From assembly GCA_964500435.1 (NCBI GenBank), contig CAZCNL010000004.1, positions 1 through 64,000 of the forward strand: 64,000 bases of DNA, given 5' to 3'. Positions 7,115 through 15,554 of this stretch are shown in pieces. The notes under the pieces were generated by a model. It ran no database searches. It saw nothing but the letters and a program-made list of their open reading frames with translations, and was not told the origin of the DNA. The position numbers were made by a program, and so were the translations under genes. Source of the stretch: GWF2-33-9 sp964500435 (lineage in GTDB: Bacteria; Bacteroidota; Ignavibacteria; Kapaibacteriales; UBA2268). Within the stretch, counting starts at the first letter, position 1. Every line of letters starts with the position of its first letter.

Positions 7115-8740
7115 TTATACCTCGATACTTTTTGCTTTTGCTAATTCTTCTCTTTCTTTTTTGATTTCATCAATTGCAACAATGCATTCCCTTCGTGCTA
7201 TGATTACGCTAACTCCTTTGTAGTCAAGTTCCTTTTTCATTATATCAACATTTTCATTGTGATATTTTCTACGTGGGTCAATAATATGCAGATGGTTTGG
7301 ATGAACTCCAACACCAAGCACAATACTTTCAAGTTTACCAAGTGCAAGTGATTTTTGCCCACCAGTCATCGCAGTTGTTTCATTATCTAAAATTACTATA
7401 GTAATTGGAGTATTGTAAGTTACACAATCAACTAAGCCTGTAATTCCTGAATGAATAAATGTTGAATCACCAATAACTGATACAACAGGATGCAAACCAC
7501 TGTCAGCGGCTCCTTTTGCCATTGTTATCGAGGCACCCATATCAACACAAGAATTAATTGAAGTAAATGGAGGTAATGCTCCTAAAGTATAACATCCGAT
7601 ATCAGACATTACTCTTCCTTTTGTATATTCGCTTAGTGCATCATTTAAAGCGTTATATGTGTCGATGTGTGGACAACCTGAACAAAGTTGGGGTGGTCGT
7701 GATACAATAAAATCTGGAATTGTATTTCTAATTTCTTGAGTAAAACCTAATGCTTTGGCTACTATATTTGGATTCAATTCGCCATCTCTTGGTAAAGTAC
7801 CATCTAATCTTCCATGAACTGGTTTTCCTAATTCCAAGTAACCTTTCAATTGTTCTTCTATTAATGGATAACCTTCTTCGATAACTAAAACTTCATCGAC
7901 CTCGTCAACAATCCTCGTAATAAGTTCTTTTGGTATTGGATATTGCCCAATTTTTAATAATGGATAAGGTAAATTTTTGTGTTTGAAATTTTCCATTAAA
8001 TAATTATAAGCAATTCCACTTGCTATTATCCCAAGCGAATTATCAACACCATCTATAAAACGATTGAATCCAGATTCAAGAGATTCCTTGAGGAAATTTG
8101 CTTGATTATTTAACAATAATTTATATCTTTGCTTTGCTAATGCTGGTAAAAGTACGTATTGTCTCAAATTTGCAGGTAACTTCAATTCATTTTGATTTTT
8201 AGCATCTTTCAAGGTAACCCCTGAACGTGAATGAGCAAGTCTTGTTGTTATTCTTATTAGTACAGGCACACCATATTTTTCAGAAATATCAAAAGCATAA
8301 TGCACCATATCATAAGCTTCTTGTTGGTCATGAGGTTCCAGATAAGGTATTTGAGCAAATTTTCCAAAAAAACGGGAATCTTGTTCATTTTGTGATGAAT
8401 GCATCGATGGGTCGTCAGCAGCAACCACAACTAATCCTCCATTTGCACCAGTAATGGCAGAATTCATAAATGGGTCAGCAGCGACGTTCAATCCAACGTG
8501 TTTCATACAAGTCATTGCTCTTTTCCCGGCGTAAGAAACACCAATAGCTGCTTCCATTGCTGTTTTTTCATTTGCTGACCAATGAGCCACAATACCCGCT
8601 TCTTTTGCTTGTTTTGATTTCTGCACATATTCAGTAATTTCAGTGGATGGTGTCCCGGGGTATGCATAAATTGAAGTAATGCCCGCATCTATTGCTGCTT
8701 GGGCTATTGCTTCGTCTCCTAATAATGGTAATTTTTTCAT
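7115..8740 (-). CDS. iorA: Indolepyruvate:ferredoxin oxidoreductase alpha subunit lacking the ferredoxin domain
   Basis: 541 residues. N-terminal pyrimidine-binding domain (AYPGTPSTEI, about 24-33), a central GDSTFIHSGITGLVDC thiamine diphosphate motif near 422-437, and the family marker PPQLCSGCPHIDT near 350-362. The characterised archaeal IorA subunits carry a C-terminal domain with two [4Fe-4S] clusters (CxxCxxCxxxCP). Here the protein ends about 25 residues after the IARRECIVAI segment in a charged KKEREELAKAK tail with no such cysteines, and iorB begins one base later. Electrons must therefore leave by a different route or a separate ferredoxin. Shorter ferredoxin-less forms may be normal in Bacteroidota; I cannot check that here. 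It follows ribF by 23 bases. Confidence 0.88.
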   Translation of the reverse strand: MKKLPLLGDEAIAQAAIDAGITSIYAYPGTPSTEITEYVQKSKQAKEAGIVAHWSANEKTAMEAAIGVSYAGKRAMTCMKHVGLNVAADPFMNSAITGANGGLVVVAADDPSMHSSQNEQDSRFFGKFAQIPYLEPHDQQEAYDMVHYAFDISEKYGVPVLIRITTRLAHSRSGVTLKDAKNQNELKLPANLRQYVLLPALAKQRYKLLLNNQANFLKESLESGFNRFIDGVDNSLGIIASGIAYNYLMENFKHKNLPYPLLKIGQYPIPKELITRIVDEVDEVLVIEEGYPLIEEQLKGYLELGKPVHGRLDGTLPRDGELNPNIVAKALGFTQEIRNTIPDFIVSRPPQLCSGCPHIDTYNALNDALSEYTKGRVMSDIGCYTLGALPPFTSINSCVDMGASITMAKGAADSGLHPVVSVIGDSTFIHSGITGLVDCVTYNTPITIVILDNETTAMTGGQKSLALGKLESIVLGVGVHPNHLHIIDPRRKYHNENVDIMKKELDYKGVSVIIARRECIVAIDEIKKEREELAKAKSIEV

Positions 8741-8763
8741 TTCTTCACTTCTTTGCTTAATTA

Positions 8764-9711
8764 TTATTTTTTAAGAGAATTTTTAATATATTTTCTTGCA
8801 TATTTTTCATCTTTCTTTATTTGCAATACTAACTCATCAGTATTTTGAAATTTTATTTCATATCGTATGAATTCCAAAAAATGTACTGTTACTTCTTTTT
8901 CATAAATGTCATCGTCAAAATCGAGGTAATGTACTTCGAGCGTAGGTTTTGTATCGTTAGTTAATGTTGGACGAACTCCAATATTGGCTATTCCATAATA
9001 TTCTTTCTCATCAATTATAGAATAAACAATATAAACACCATTTCCAGGAAGAAGCTTATGAACATTTTTTGATTTAACATTTGCAGTTGGATATCCTAAT
9101 TGTGCGCCCATTCCTCTACCGAATTGTACAAATCCTTTGACAAAATAATTGTAACCAAGCAATTTGTTTGCTTCATTAAGCTTATTGTCTTTTAATAAAT
9201 TACGAATCAATGTGCTTGAAATAATTTGTCCGTTTTCCAAATATGGATCTGCCTTCTCAACTTTAAAATTGTATGTTTCACCGAATTTACTTAATAATTC
9301 GTAATTTCCTTTGCGGTTTTTCCCAAAACTATGGTCATAACCGATAATTACTTTTTTTACACCGATTGCTTTGACTAAATAATCTTCTATGAACAATTCT
9401 GGTTCAATTTTGGAAAAATCATTCGTAAATTCTATAATTAAAACATTTTCTATACCGCTTGATTCAAATAATTCAAGTCTTTCTCTAATCGTAGTGAGCA
9501 ATGTTATTTCTGGCTTTCCGGGCTTTTGAATAATAATTTGAGGATGTGGTTCAAATGTAATAACTAAATTTCGCAAATTGTACAATTTCGACTCATCAAC
9601 AAGTTTTTGTAAAATTTGTTTATGCCCCTTATGCACGCCATCAAAAGTTCCTATTGTTAAAATAGTATTTTGGTTAAAATCTATTTCTTCTAAACTGTGA
9701 TAAATCTTCAT
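8764..9711 (-). CDS. ribF: Bifunctional riboflavin kinase/FAD synthetase
   Basis: 315 residues from the ATG at 9711; a longer start would add only a Phe-rich run not seen in the family. The N-terminal FAD synthetase domain shows GTFDGVHKGH (residues about 22-31), followed by the YDHSFGKNRKG and STLIRNLL segments. The C-terminal flavokinase domain has GxQLGYPTANV and the LEVHYLDFDDDIY strand. It phosphorylates riboflavin and adenylates FMN to give FAD. The position downstream of truB is the widespread rbfA-truB-ribF order. There is an 89-base gap to truB without a recognisable riboswitch. Confidence 0.93.
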   Translation of the reverse strand: MKIYHSLEEIDFNQNTILTIGTFDGVHKGHKQILQKLVDESKLYNLRNLVITFEPHPQIIIQKPGKPEITLLTTIRERLELFESSGIENVLIIEFTNDFSKIEPELFIEDYLVKAIGVKKVIIGYDHSFGKNRKGNYELLSKFGETYNFKVEKADPYLENGQIISSTLIRNLLKDNKLNEANKLLGYNYFVKGFVQFGRGMGAQLGYPTANVKSKNVHKLLPGNGVYIVYSIIDEKEYYGIANIGVRPTLTNDTKPTLEVHYLDFDDDIYEKEVTVHFLEFIRYEIKFQNTDELVLQIKKDEKYARKYIKNSLKK

Positions 9712-9800
9712 TGAAAATTGAAAAAAAAATATTTGTAAAATTAACACTTATTTCTGTACTTTTCAAATATTTAGAAAAGATTTTTTTATAGTATATCAAA

Positions 9801-10514
9801 TTATAAATTAATTTTTTGAATATCTTCAAATGAAATAGCATCTTTTAAAAAAAATTCGCCTATACGTGTTCTTTTCAAAGCATATAAATAGCTTGGACAG
9901 TTAAGAACTATCCCAACATCTCGAGCAAAAGAACGGACATAAAATCCTTTTGAAACATCAATTATAAATTTCACATATGGAAAATCAATCTCTAAAATCT
10001 GAAAATTCGAAATTATTACTTTTCTTGGTTCTAATTTTACATCATTTTGATTTCGGGCAAGTTTATATGCTCTTTTACCATCGAATTTTAATGCGGAAAA
10101 TATTGGGGGCACTTGCTCAATTGTTCCGTTAAATTTATGAACAAGCTGTAAAACATCATTTTCTTGGATATTTTCTATTGACTTGTGCTCTATTTCGGGA
10201 GTTTCTCTATCAAATGATGCTGTGGTTGCACCAAGTTTCAATATTCCTTCGTATTGCTTATCTTGAGTTTGTAACAAATCGAGTTGTTTGGTTGCCTTTC
10301 CTATTGCGATAATTAAAAGGCCAGATGCTAAAGGGTCGAGAGTACCTGAATGACCAACTTTAAAGTTTTTAAATAAATATTTTATTTTTTTTATAATTTG
10401 AAATGATGTTAAACCTTCTTCTTTGTCAATTAAAATGAGACCGCCATTTTCTTTTAAATTGCTGAACCAATTATCATATAGATTAATATTTTGTTTGTTT
10501 AAAATATTTATCAT
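9801..10514 (-). CDS. truB: tRNA pseudouridine-55 synthase
   Basis: 237 residues. The catalytic aspartate lies in GTLDPLASGLLIIAIGKATK, preceded by KVGHSG; the other family blocks (QVPPIFSALKFDGKRAYKLAR and FYVRSFARDVG) are intact. It makes pseudouridine in the T-loop of tRNAs. The protein is shorter than the E. coli enzyme because it lacks the C-terminal PUA-like domain, which is common in this phylum. The ATG overlaps the rbfA stop by four bases, so translation is coupled to rbfA. Confidence 0.93.
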   Translation of the reverse strand: MINILNKQNINLYDNWFSNLKENGGLILIDKEEGLTSFQIIKKIKYLFKNFKVGHSGTLDPLASGLLIIAIGKATKQLDLLQTQDKQYEGILKLGATTASFDRETPEIEHKSIENIQENDVLQLVHKFNGTIEQVPPIFSALKFDGKRAYKLARNQNDVKLEPRKVIISNFQILEIDFPYVKFIIDVSKGFYVRSFARDVGIVLNCPSYLYALKRTRIGEFFLKDAISFEDIQKINL

Positions 10515-10876
10515 TCTGGGTTTTTATTTTCTTTGTCTGGGTTTGCAGTTTTAAACAATTTTTGAATATGTTCAATTTCGTCTAATGTATCATCAAAGAA
10601 AAATTTAATATCAGGTACATTTCTAATTTTCAATTTTGCAGCAACTTCTGAACGATAAACAACTTTATTTTCATTAAGATAATTTATAACTTCAAGTGGT
10701 GTAACTTTTGTACCATACACACTAATATATACTTTTGCAATAGAGAAATCCTTGGACACTACTACTGTCGTGATACTTACAAGTCCGCCTCCTAATTCAT
10801 TTCCTAAGAAAGAAATTGAAGACGCCAAAATTTTTCTAATCTCTTTTGCGACTCTTTCTGTGCGAAAACTTTGCAT
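10511..10876 (-). CDS. rbfA: Ribosome-binding factor A
   Basis: 121 residues of the single KH-like RbfA domain. It begins with the family's RxxRVAxEI pattern (FRTERVAKEIRKIL), carries VSKDFSIAKVYISVYG in the middle and PDIKFFFDDTLDEIEHI at the C-terminal end. It assists maturation of the 30S subunit. It starts two bases after infB ends and overlaps truB, in the standard order infB-rbfA-truB. Confidence 0.93.
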   Translation of the reverse strand: MQSFRTERVAKEIRKILASSISFLGNELGGGLVSITTVVVSKDFSIAKVYISVYGTKVTPLEVINYLNENKVVYRSEVAAKLKIRNVPDIKFFFDDTLDEIEHIQKLFKTANPDKENKNPE

Positions 10877-10878
10877 TA

Positions 10879-13800
10879 TTATCTTAATTTACGTTTAATT
10901 TCATTGATTTTATAACTTTCGATTATATCGCCGATTTGCAAATCATTAAAATTAGATAACATAATACCGCATTCATAACCTGCATCAACTTCTCTCACAT
11001 CATCTTTCTCACGTTTTAAGGAAGATATATTTCCATTGTAAACTGCCAGTCCATCACGCAAAACTTTAACTTTATCATTTTTGGATATTTTCCCATTTTG
11101 AACATAACAACCTGCGACAGTTCCAAAACGAGAAATTTTGAACAGTTGTCGTACTTCTACTACAGCGGTAGTTTCTTCTGTATATTCTGGAGTTAGTAAA
11201 CCTTCGATTGCTAAATTGATTTCATTGATGCAATCATAAATGATATTATATAATCTAATATCAACTTTTTCTGCTTCAGCAAGTCGTCTTGCATTTGCAT
11301 CAACACTCACATTAAAACCAATAATGACGGCTTCAGATGCTGATGCTAAAATAACGTCAGTTTCTAATATAGTTCCAACGCCCTTGTGGATTATTTGAAC
11401 TCTTACTTCATCATTACTTAACTTAACTAATGAATCATTCAATGCTTCAACGGAACCAGAAACGTCTCCTTTTATGATTAATTTCAATTCTTTGACATTT
11501 CCTTGTTGAATTCGTTGTGAAATATCATCCAGTGATATTTTTCTGATTTGTCTGAATTCTTGTTCACGCTTAAGTCTCGCTCTTTCTTGTGCGATTTGTC
11601 GTGCTTCGATATCTGAATTTACAACGATAAATGTATCCCCTGCTTCGGGTAAAGTATCAAATCCAACAATCATTACTGGCGTTGAAGGAGTTGCAATATC
11701 GACTTTCTTTTCTCTTTCATCAAGCATTCTTCTTACTTTTCCGTGAGCAATTCCTGCTACGAATGGATCACCTACTTTCAAACTTCCTTTTTGTATAATT
11801 ACAGTTGCTACGGGACCATAGCCTTTTTTAAGTACTGCCTCAATTACAGCACCAGCTGCTTTTCTATTAGGATTAGCTTTTAAGTCAAGTAGTTCTGCTT
11901 CAATTAATATTTTTTCTAAAAGAACATCAATATTTTTGCCAAATTTTGCAGAAATTTGAACAGATTGGTATTTTCCACCCCAATCTTCAACCAATACTCC
12001 ATAATCAGCTAATTGTTGCATTATTCTATCTGGATTTGCATCGGGTTTATCAATTTTATTAATTGCAACTATTAATGGTACTCCAGCGGCTTTTGCATGG
12101 CTAATTGCTTCAATAGTTTGGGGCATCACACTGTCATCAGCGGCAACTACAAGAACAACTATATCTGTAACTTGAGCACCACGTGCACGCATCGCTGTAA
12201 ATGCAGCATGTCCAGGTGTATCTAAGAACGTGATTAATTTACCGCTATCGGTCATAACTTGGTATGCACCAATGTGTTGAGTAATACCACCAGCTTCACC
12301 AGCAACAACGTTAGAATTCCTAATTTGGTCAAGAAGTGACGTTTTCCCATGGTCAACGTGTCCCATTATTGTAACTATTGGTGGACGTGGGACCAATTTA
12401 TCTTCGGAATCATCCTCGTCTTCTTCTATATTTTGTGTTGCTTGTTCATCTATAAATTCTACTTGATAACCAAAATCTTCGGCAATAAGTAATATAGTGT
12501 CTTTATCAAGTCTTTGGTTAATTGTTACCATTAAACCTAATGTCAAACATTTGCCTATAATTTGATTTGGGCTAATATCCATTTGACGTGCTAATTCAGC
12601 AGTTGTAACGAATTCAGTGAGTTCGAGAACATTTGCTCTTTCTTCTGATTCTCTTTGTTTAATTTCTGCTTTTTCTTCTCTTTCTTGTTTTCTCTTTTGC
12701 TTAATTTTTGAACGTGATTGAGTTGAATGAGACACATCCATTTCGGCAATTGTTTCTCTTACAGCTTTTTCAACTTCTGCTTCACTGATTTGTTCTCTAA
12801 TAGCTTTTTTATGTTTCTTGACAAATTTATCTTCTTTGCTCTTTAATTTATCCTTTACTTTGGCTTTTAAAGGAGATTTAATACCAACTTCATCATCAAT
12901 ATTTTTGACTTTAATTAATTTTTCTTTACCTTTTGCATAAGGTGTAATTGGTGATGATGGTGCAACTACTGGTGGAGCAGCAGTCCGTCTTTCTTCTCTT
13001 GGACGAGCTGGTGCGTCTTTATCGAATCTTCTTGATTCTGTATGTCCGCCACCTTGCTTATTTCTTTGCTCATGTTGGTCTCGATTACCTTGATAACCAG
13101 GACGGTCTCCCGTTTTATTTCGATTTTGGCTTTGTTGACTTTCTCTATTTGGTTTTTGTTGTGGTTTTGGTTTACTTAAATCTATCTTACCGACTATGGT
13201 TAAGCCTTTTAATTTGGGAGCTTGACCAGGCACAACTTCGACGACTTTATGTCTTTTCTTCTTATGCTTTTCGCCCGTTTCTTTTCTCTCTGATGCTTTT
13301 TCTTGAGTTTTGTCTTCTTTTTTAACTTGTTCTTTTATTTCTTCTTTAACATTGATTTGTTCAATTATTTCTTTTTGTTGAGCTTTGGACTCAGTTTCGG
13401 CAACCTGTTCTATTGTTTCTTTTTCTTTGTCGATTTCTTCAATTTTTTTGGTTTCTATCTCTTTCTCAGTTGGTGCAGTATCTTGTTTTTCGATAATTTT
13501 TTCTTCGACAACTTCTTTTTTAACTTCAGGAACTTCAACTTGTTCGATTGGAGAAGCAATTTGTTCGATTTTCTCGGGTATCTTTTCTTCTTTTGAAGTG
13601 ATTGTAACTTCAGCTTTATTTATTTCTTCAACCCTTGCAACTTTTTCTTTAGTCTCGATTACTGACTCGGTTATTGCAGTTATAGGTGGCTCTAATGTAG
13701 ATTTTTCTTTTGGTTTTTGTAGTTCATGTTCAGCGACGGGAATTTCCTGAGTATCCTCTTCTTTTCCACTTTTAGTTTCGGAGACAGGTGTTTTAAGAAT

Positions 13801-14016
13801 ATGATGTTTTTCGAGTTTTTCTCTTTGCTTTTCGGCTGCCAATTTCTCTCGTTTAAATTTTTCATAAACGAGCTCAACCATCTCAGGAGTGAGCGTAGCT
13901 GTGGGCTTATTTTGAATATCGAAGCCTTTATTTTTCAAAAACTCGACAATTGCATCACGACCTATATTTATTTCTGATGCTATTTTAATAATTTTTACTT
14001 TTTCACCTGCCGCCAT
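10879..14016 (-). CDS. infB: Translation initiation factor IF-2
   Basis: 1045 residues. An N-terminal IF2_N helix domain (about 1-55) is followed by roughly 380 residues of low-complexity sequence, first Glu/Lys/Ile-rich and then Arg/Gln/Asn-rich with proline stretches. A second IF2_N-like domain containing the FVTTAELARQMDISPNQII segment comes next, then the GTPase core: GHVDHGKTS near 552-560, DTPGHAAF, NKIDKP and SAKFG. Domains II to IV complete the factor (EVRQLFKISRFGTVAG belongs to the C-terminal fMet-tRNA-binding region). It brings initiator tRNA to the ribosome. The linker is long but of a type frequent in Bacteroidota. It lies 52 bases after nusA in the same operon. Confidence 0.96.
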   Translation of the reverse strand: MAAGEKVKIIKIASEINIGRDAIVEFLKNKGFDIQNKPTATLTPEMVELVYEKFKREKLAAEKQREKLEKHHILKTPVSETKSGKEEDTQEIPVAEHELQKPKEKSTLEPPITAITESVIETKEKVARVEEINKAEVTITSKEEKIPEKIEQIASPIEQVEVPEVKKEVVEEKIIEKQDTAPTEKEIETKKIEEIDKEKETIEQVAETESKAQQKEIIEQINVKEEIKEQVKKEDKTQEKASERKETGEKHKKKRHKVVEVVPGQAPKLKGLTIVGKIDLSKPKPQQKPNRESQQSQNRNKTGDRPGYQGNRDQHEQRNKQGGGHTESRRFDKDAPARPREERRTAAPPVVAPSSPITPYAKGKEKLIKVKNIDDEVGIKSPLKAKVKDKLKSKEDKFVKKHKKAIREQISEAEVEKAVRETIAEMDVSHSTQSRSKIKQKRKQEREEKAEIKQRESEERANVLELTEFVTTAELARQMDISPNQIIGKCLTLGLMVTINQRLDKDTILLIAEDFGYQVEFIDEQATQNIEEDEDDSEDKLVPRPPIVTIMGHVDHGKTSLLDQIRNSNVVAGEAGGITQHIGAYQVMTDSGKLITFLDTPGHAAFTAMRARGAQVTDIVVLVVAADDSVMPQTIEAISHAKAAGVPLIVAINKIDKPDANPDRIMQQLADYGVLVEDWGGKYQSVQISAKFGKNIDVLLEKILIEAELLDLKANPNRKAAGAVIEAVLKKGYGPVATVIIQKGSLKVGDPFVAGIAHGKVRRMLDEREKKVDIATPSTPVMIVGFDTLPEAGDTFIVVNSDIEARQIAQERARLKREQEFRQIRKISLDDISQRIQQGNVKELKLIIKGDVSGSVEALNDSLVKLSNDEVRVQIIHKGVGTILETDVILASASEAVIIGFNVSVDANARRLAEAEKVDIRLYNIIYDCINEINLAIEGLLTPEYTEETTAVVEVRQLFKISRFGTVAGCYVQNGKISKNDKVKVLRDGLAVYNGNISSLKREKDDVREVDAGYECGIMLSNFNDLQIGDIIESYKINEIKRKLR

Positions 14017-14068
14017 AATGGACTTTTCTTTTTTTTTAATTTTTATAAATTTAATAGTTCAAAATTAA

Positions 14069-15397
14069 CTATTCTTTCGTTAATTCTTCATTTTCTAACT
14101 TTTCTAAGTAATCTTCATCTTCCGTCTCATCGAATTCAGTTAAGATAATTTTTCTGATTTCTTTAATAAATTCTTTTGTCATCCCTTTAATAGCAAGAAG
14201 TTTGCCTGGTTCTGCATCTAAAAACTCTCTTGCGGTTTTAATATCATTTTCAATTAATATATTAACTTTATCATTTCCGATTTCTTCGTTGAATTCAGTT
14301 ATTTCTATATCTTCGATTCCTTCTTTGATTAATGTTAATGAATATCCCGTGAGCATAGATGCTAATCTTATATTTTGTCCATTCGTGCCGATTGCAAGAG
14401 GAACTTGGTCTTCGCTGACAACAACATTAGCAGTCTTTGTTTCATACGAAACTTGAATTTCTTTCACTTGAGCGGGTAAAAGTGCTCTTTGTATGAAGGT
14501 TATAATATCATCAGAATATTCAATTAAATCTATATTTTCATTGTTTAATTCACGAACAATGGAATGAATACGAACACCTTTCATTCCAACACAAGCTCCA
14601 ACGGGGTCAACTCTATCGTCGAATGATTGCACAGCTACTTTTGAACGCTTGCCCGGGTCTCTTGCTATTGCTTTTATTTGAATCAACCCATCGTATATTT
14701 CTGGAATTTCAATTTCAAATAATCGTTCCAAGAACTTTTCATTAGCTCGTGATAATATAATTTCTGGCAAACCTGCTGGTCCGTTTTTTTTAACTGCTTT
14801 TATTACTGCTTTGATATTTTGATTCTTCTTGTATTTCATCGATTCTGACGGGATTTGCTCTTCTCTTGGTAAATGCATTTCAATTTTATTATGCATAATT
14901 AGTAAATCATTTCGACGGACCTGATAAATTTCGCCAATGATAATTTCACCAATTTTATCTACATATTCATTATAAATGTTATTCTTTTCTATTTCTTTAA
15001 TTCTTTGAGTTAATGATTGAGTCGCAAGATTTATTAGGCGTCTACCGAAACTCTCGCCAATACTATCAAGAGAAATTTCGACAACAAAATCATCGCCAAT
15101 TTCATATTCTTCGTCGCCGGTTTTACGAGCCTCTTCCAAAGAAATTTGTGTAATTGGATTTTCAACCTCCTCCACAACTTCTTTCATCAAATAAATTTCA
15201 AGGTCGCCTTTTTCCATATTTACAATAATTTCGAAATTTACTTCGTTTCCGTATTTTTTACGGACAAGTAATGATAATGTATCCTCCAAAATACCTTGAA
15301 GTAAATCTCTGTCGATGCCCTTATATTTTGCCATTTCAGCAAATGCATCAATTATGTTCTGTTTATCAACAGATGCCTTTTTTCTAATTCTTGACAT
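14069..15397 (-). CDS. nusA: Transcription termination/antitermination factor NusA
   Basis: 442 residues. N-terminal RNA-polymerase-binding domain (1-130), an S1 domain (IGEIIIGEIYQVRRNDLLI, about 145-220), and tandem KH domains with the hallmark VGACVGMKGVRI and AIGTNGQNIRLAS loops. The short acidic C-terminal region after about 365 contains one helix-hairpin-helix-like segment and lacks the two acidic repeats of E. coli NusA. It modulates pausing, termination and antitermination. It is the first gene of the operon; rimP and ylxR, often beside nusA, are absent. A Bacteroidota-type promoter and an attenuator-like hairpin sit in its leader, which would suit autoregulation. Confidence 0.95.
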   Translation of the reverse strand: MSRIRKKASVDKQNIIDAFAEMAKYKGIDRDLLQGILEDTLSLLVRKKYGNEVNFEIIVNMEKGDLEIYLMKEVVEEVENPITQISLEEARKTGDEEYEIGDDFVVEISLDSIGESFGRRLINLATQSLTQRIKEIEKNNIYNEYVDKIGEIIIGEIYQVRRNDLLIMHNKIEMHLPREEQIPSESMKYKKNQNIKAVIKAVKKNGPAGLPEIILSRANEKFLERLFEIEIPEIYDGLIQIKAIARDPGKRSKVAVQSFDDRVDPVGACVGMKGVRIHSIVRELNNENIDLIEYSDDIITFIQRALLPAQVKEIQVSYETKTANVVVSEDQVPLAIGTNGQNIRLASMLTGYSLTLIKEGIEDIEITEFNEEIGNDKVNILIENDIKTAREFLDAEPGKLLAIKGMTKEFIKEIRKIILTEFDETEDEDYLEKLENEELTKE

Positions 15398-15417
15398 AAC
15401 TCATTCCATTATCTTAC

Positions 15418-15437
15418 AAAAAAAAGGGCTTCCGCCC
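15418..15437 (-). terminator. Attenuator-like hairpin in the nusA leader
   Basis: On the minus strand, GGGC-GGAA-GCCC forms a four-GC-pair hairpin closed by a GNRA tetraloop and is followed directly by eight T. This is the layout of a minimal intrinsic terminator. It lies between the promoter at 15451-15481 and the nusA start, 20 bases before the ATG, so it would act inside the leader transcript rather than at a gene end. Confidence 0.55.
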
Positions 15438-15450
15438 ATTTCTGTTTACA

Positions 15451-15481
15451 CAAAATTAATACATATTCGTCAATAAACAAA
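15451..15481 (-). promoter_or_regulatory. Bacteroidota-type promoter of the nusA operon
   Basis: Minus strand: TTTG at 15481-15478, exactly 19 bases, then TAATTTTG at 15458-15451. This is a full match to the TTTG-N19-TAnnTTTG consensus of Bacteroidota primary sigma factors. The predicted transcript starts near 15444, giving a leader of about 47 bases. Confidence 0.75.
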
Positions 15482-15554
15482 GAATTTTATAAAAATAAAT
15501 TAAATTTTTAAAAAAACTTTAATATTTTAAACTTAATTTAACAAAAGGTACCAA

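Noticed and set aside
9712..9800. Possible FMN riboswitch before ribF
   Set aside because: The gap is 89 bases of AT-rich sequence without the conserved FMN-aptamer blocks.
13303..13750. Phe- and Ser-rich open frames on the plus strand inside infB
   Set aside because: They are antisense readings of the Glu/Lys-rich IF-2 linker; low-complexity coding DNA gives long open frames on the other strand.
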